A model generated the notes under the pieces. The model saw only the letters and a list, made by a program, of their open reading frames with translations, searched no databases and was not told the origin of the DNA. Below are positions 1 to 64,000 of a stretch of DNA of 64,000 nucleotides, in pieces (position 1 is the stretch's first letter; each line of letters begins with the position of its first letter). Made by a program: the position numbers and the translations under genes. Origin of the DNA: Amorphochlora amoebiformis (lineage: Eukaryota; Cercozoa; Chlorarachniophyceae); NCBI GenBank assembly GCA_054601695.1, contig BAAHQB010000048.1:124001-188000 (forward strand), in the 5' to 3' direction.

Positions 1-145
1 GCAAAAATACACACCCCACACAAGCAAACACTCCAAACATCAACACATAACGTCCAGAGTAGCCAACTCGAATCCAAATTCAAATTCAAATTTCAAATTC
101 ACATTCAAATCTCAACCGAAAAGTTATATAAAAAAAAACTCCTAC

Positions 146-9390
<9,245 letters not shown>

Positions 9391-9790
9391 GGGGTTGGGG
9401 CCTCTCTTGGATGTGTGGTCGGAGTCCAGAGCGGGTTGTTTCCGGAACGAACAATAGTTTTCAGAATTAATAATTCGGTCCCTATTTCTGTATCTCCTGA
9501 CAAACATACGCTGACGTCCAATCTCACCTTTCCCTCTCCCCCCCCCCTTTCTTCTTCCTTGATACCAGCTGCCTCCTCGCTTTAATTCGAAAAGGGATAT
9601 CTATCTTCCTTGATCTGAAAAAAATTAAAAATTCGGAAATTAATTTGCCAGAGAGGGGGGGGGTTCAAGTATGAGATCCGAGGTATGCGGAATATATTTT
9701 GATTGTGTACGAATAACGTTAACGTTTGCTTTTAATTTATGCATATGTGTAATAATACAGTCGAATGACTATATTATGTATTTGTTATAC

Positions 9791-9851
<61 letters not shown>

Positions 9852-9882
9852 GGTATATATATATATATATAAATATATTATA

Positions 9883-9941
<59 letters not shown>

Positions 9942-9952
9942 ACCTATGGATA

Positions 9953-10003
<51 letters not shown>

Positions 10004-10013
10004 TATATATATG

Positions 10014-10053
<40 letters not shown>

Positions 10054-10068
10054 TCTGCGTATTGATAG
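9391..10068. promoter_or_regulatory. Divergent intergenic region between PDS and the methyltransferase
   Basis: This region separates the minus-strand PDS start from the first recognised plus-strand methyltransferase exon. It holds a C-run near 9541 followed by a TTC-rich stretch, a G-run near 9653-9663 and (TA)n from about 9790. A short ATG frame at 9671 ends at a GTATGC donor and could be a methyltransferase first exon, but its phase does not fit the next exon. No TATA element can be singled out because of the TA tracts. Shared promoter function is an inference from divergent gene order. Confidence 0.3.
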
Positions 10069-18564
<8,496 letters not shown>

Positions 18565-19328
18565 CCTACGCCATACCACCAATACAATGATGCCATATGA
18601 TGACGGTCTTCACATATATAGCGTCTAGGTTAATTAACCAAGCTAGTAAGCTCGAGTATCGTGTGCCATAAGAATTCTCAAGATCAAGTTAATCTAGTCG
18701 CGGATTACGTACGGATTACTCTTAGACTACTCTTAGTACTAAGTTGGTAATATAGATCTAAACTATACAAAATAACTTGAACCACCAGTAACCGGTGCAG
18801 CTGGCCTATGTATATAGTCTAAACAACAGTAGATCTGTGCTTTGCTTATTTATATATCTACTGGAGACTGTACAATTTCTAGAGTTTATATAGTCTTTCG
18901 GAATTAATGCTGGCCCCTGCGGAAGCTTTGGACGACTAGAGGATTCCGTTTTAGTTTAATCAATCGACTTAAGTTGTAACAAGACTGGGCGTAAATGATT
19001 AGCAAGTTAACCTATTCTAGTATTACTAGTATTAGCTAGATTAGAGTTTAAGTTACTGTACTAACATAATACAATATTCTGTAAAAACTCATCGAATTTA
19101 CCATGAAACAACCCTTTACTCTCGTAGTTACTCTAGTTACTGTGACTTCGGAAATCTCTAGAATCTGAGATGGCTAGTCACTATAAGTCAATTCCTAGAG
19201 TAGAATGTGTACGTCCAAAATAACTTAAAAACTATTCAATTGCAAACCAATGTTTTCTACATTATATTGTGTACAGCTAGCTAAACAATTTGAATTTTCC
19301 AGTTCGGATCGATTATCTCCTTACTCAT
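18565..19328. other. Intergenic spacer between convergent methyltransferase and EME1 genes
   Basis: This ~760-base stretch has no (TA)n and no supported exon. It is rich in short CTAG-containing words (TTACTCTAG, GACTACTCTTAG, TATTACTAG). It lies between two stop codons and should contain both 3' UTRs and polyadenylation sites. It shares its CTAGTTAAC-type word content with 1625-1700. Confidence 0.5.
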
Positions 19329-33470
<14,142 letters not shown>

Positions 33471-33531
33471 ATCTTGGTGCCTGGTGTGTATGCATGTATG
33501 CATGAATTTATAAAATTATGTGTAAATTATA

Positions 33532-33626
<95 letters not shown>

Positions 33627-34369
33627 ATATATATATACAATCGACCTCTTCAAACCTTCAGAATCGATCACAGGGTCCTAAGTCATTACACACCATAAGA
33701 AGTCCGAGCGCGCACAACACCTACCCGCCTTTCCACCTCAAACAACATTCTTCTTCCGACTCACTTCATACCTCTCCACCCCTTCCCCCCCTTCCTCTCC
33801 CCTCCCCCCCCCCCTGCCTCTCGTGAACAGTTTATGCCCTTCCCCACCATAAGAACAGCTTCCCGCAAACTTTTAAACCTGAGAGGACTTTTGAGTTGAG
33901 AGCCAGCTGACAGCTCTTGAGACCAGATAATCTAAACTTTTTTCTTCGGTGAACGAGTAAGGATAGGTGCAAAGGTATTTGTCGATGCTCCTTTGGTCGA
34001 ATCCCATGCTCCGGAGCTGCTTGGTGGCCGTGACGGCGGCATCCATACTGAGGGGTAATTTGTCACCAAGGGTGACATAGGTGATAGACACCATGGTAAT
34101 ATATCTTAGTAACTCAGTTCGATATGTTGATATGTGGATATCTATGCATAATATCTATATTTCTACATTCCATTACCCTAATCTGATTAAACAGCGTCCA
34201 CGTACCCTATCAGATCCAACCCTTTCTGCCTCTGCTCCTTACGTCTCCATTCGCTGCTAGTTCGACCCCCCCCCGTCCCCCCGCCCACCCTTTCCCTCTT
34301 CCAAACATCTGAAACCCTCTAATTTATATCTAGGTCTTCCGTTGAGAAGAAAATTCGAAAAAATTCACC
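33471..34369. promoter_or_regulatory. Divergent region between EME1 and the ABC transporter
   Basis: About 900 bases between two oppositely oriented start codons (EME1 at 33470, ABCA at 34370). It contains (TA)n at 33535-33640, a long C/T-rich stretch at 33780-33830, a small minus-strand frame at 33873-34094 and a second C-run at 34265-34290. Control of both genes from here is an inference from gene order. Confidence 0.3.
33873..34094 (-). CDS. Small hypothetical ORF, weakly UBA-like
   Basis: A 73-codon frame in non-repeat sequence upstream of EME1. The segment ATKQLRSMGFDQRSIDKYL, then EEKSLDYLVS, has the MGF and late Ala/Leu pattern of ubiquitin-associated domains, but the match is short. 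It ends in TAA immediately after a potential donor (CAG|GTTTAA), so it could instead be a 5' exon; joining it to the EME1 start exon works only with a weak GTCCTC donor. It may not be a gene. Confidence 0.3.
   Translation of the reverse strand: MVSITYVTLGDKLPLSMDAAVTATKQLRSMGFDQRSIDKYLCTYPYSFTEEKSLDYLVSRAVSWLSTQKSSQV

Positions 34370-64000
<29,631 letters not shown>

Overview
This is nuclear DNA of a photosynthetic eukaryote, most likely an alga with a complex (secondary) plastid. The evidence is a plant-type phytoene desaturase that starts with a signal-peptide-like segment followed by a basic Ser/Thr/Pro-rich stretch, many spliceosomal introns (GT-AG, branch-like CTAAC), and TTAGGG-type telomere-like repeats inside introns. 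The lineage cannot be fixed from this window. Most of the window is (TA)n, so nearly all long open frames (IYIY, TLTL/RVRV, ARAR) are repeat read-through. Genes were rebuilt exon by exon by matching splice sites, intron phases and protein-family motifs.

Layout. (1) Positions 146-9390, minus strand: phytoene desaturase (PDS), 20 exons seen, C-terminal end beyond the left edge. (2) 10069-18564, plus strand: a class I SAM-dependent methyltransferase with an SNPPAS motif; first exon not found, stop codon present. It is divergent from PDS. (3) 19329-33470, minus strand: an EME1-like subunit of the MUS81-EME1 structure-specific nuclease, 23 exons, 2568 nt, one continuous frame of 855 codons, including a 7-nt microexon and two SUMO-interacting motifs. 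It converges on the methyltransferase. (4) 34370 to the right edge, plus strand: a full-size ABCA-type ABC transporter, about 50 exons seen, covering the first membrane domain, the complete first nucleotide-binding domain, a linker and the first exon of the second membrane half. It is divergent from EME1. The four genes have no evident common pathway.

The unusual content is the introns. Many consist of simple repeat from splice site to splice site: (TA)n beginning GTATATA and ending TATATAG, or telomere-like (CCCTAA)n beginning GTAACCC and ending CCCTAG or CTAACAG. With one small exception, CCCTAA lies on the sense strand of whichever gene holds it, whether that gene is on the plus or minus strand. 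A TGTCAC-rich family shows the same rule. Exons are surrounded by partial copies of themselves: copies keeping the acceptor and 5' half lie upstream, and copies keeping the 3' half and donor lie downstream, each trailing off into (TA)n. Complete copies form tandem exon arrays, one of nine 42-nt units in the methyltransferase and one of six units in the ABC transporter. Long (CG)n tracts and a 77-base G run abut (TA)n in the transporter introns. These runs, and the duplicated block around one of them, could partly be sequencing or assembly artefacts.
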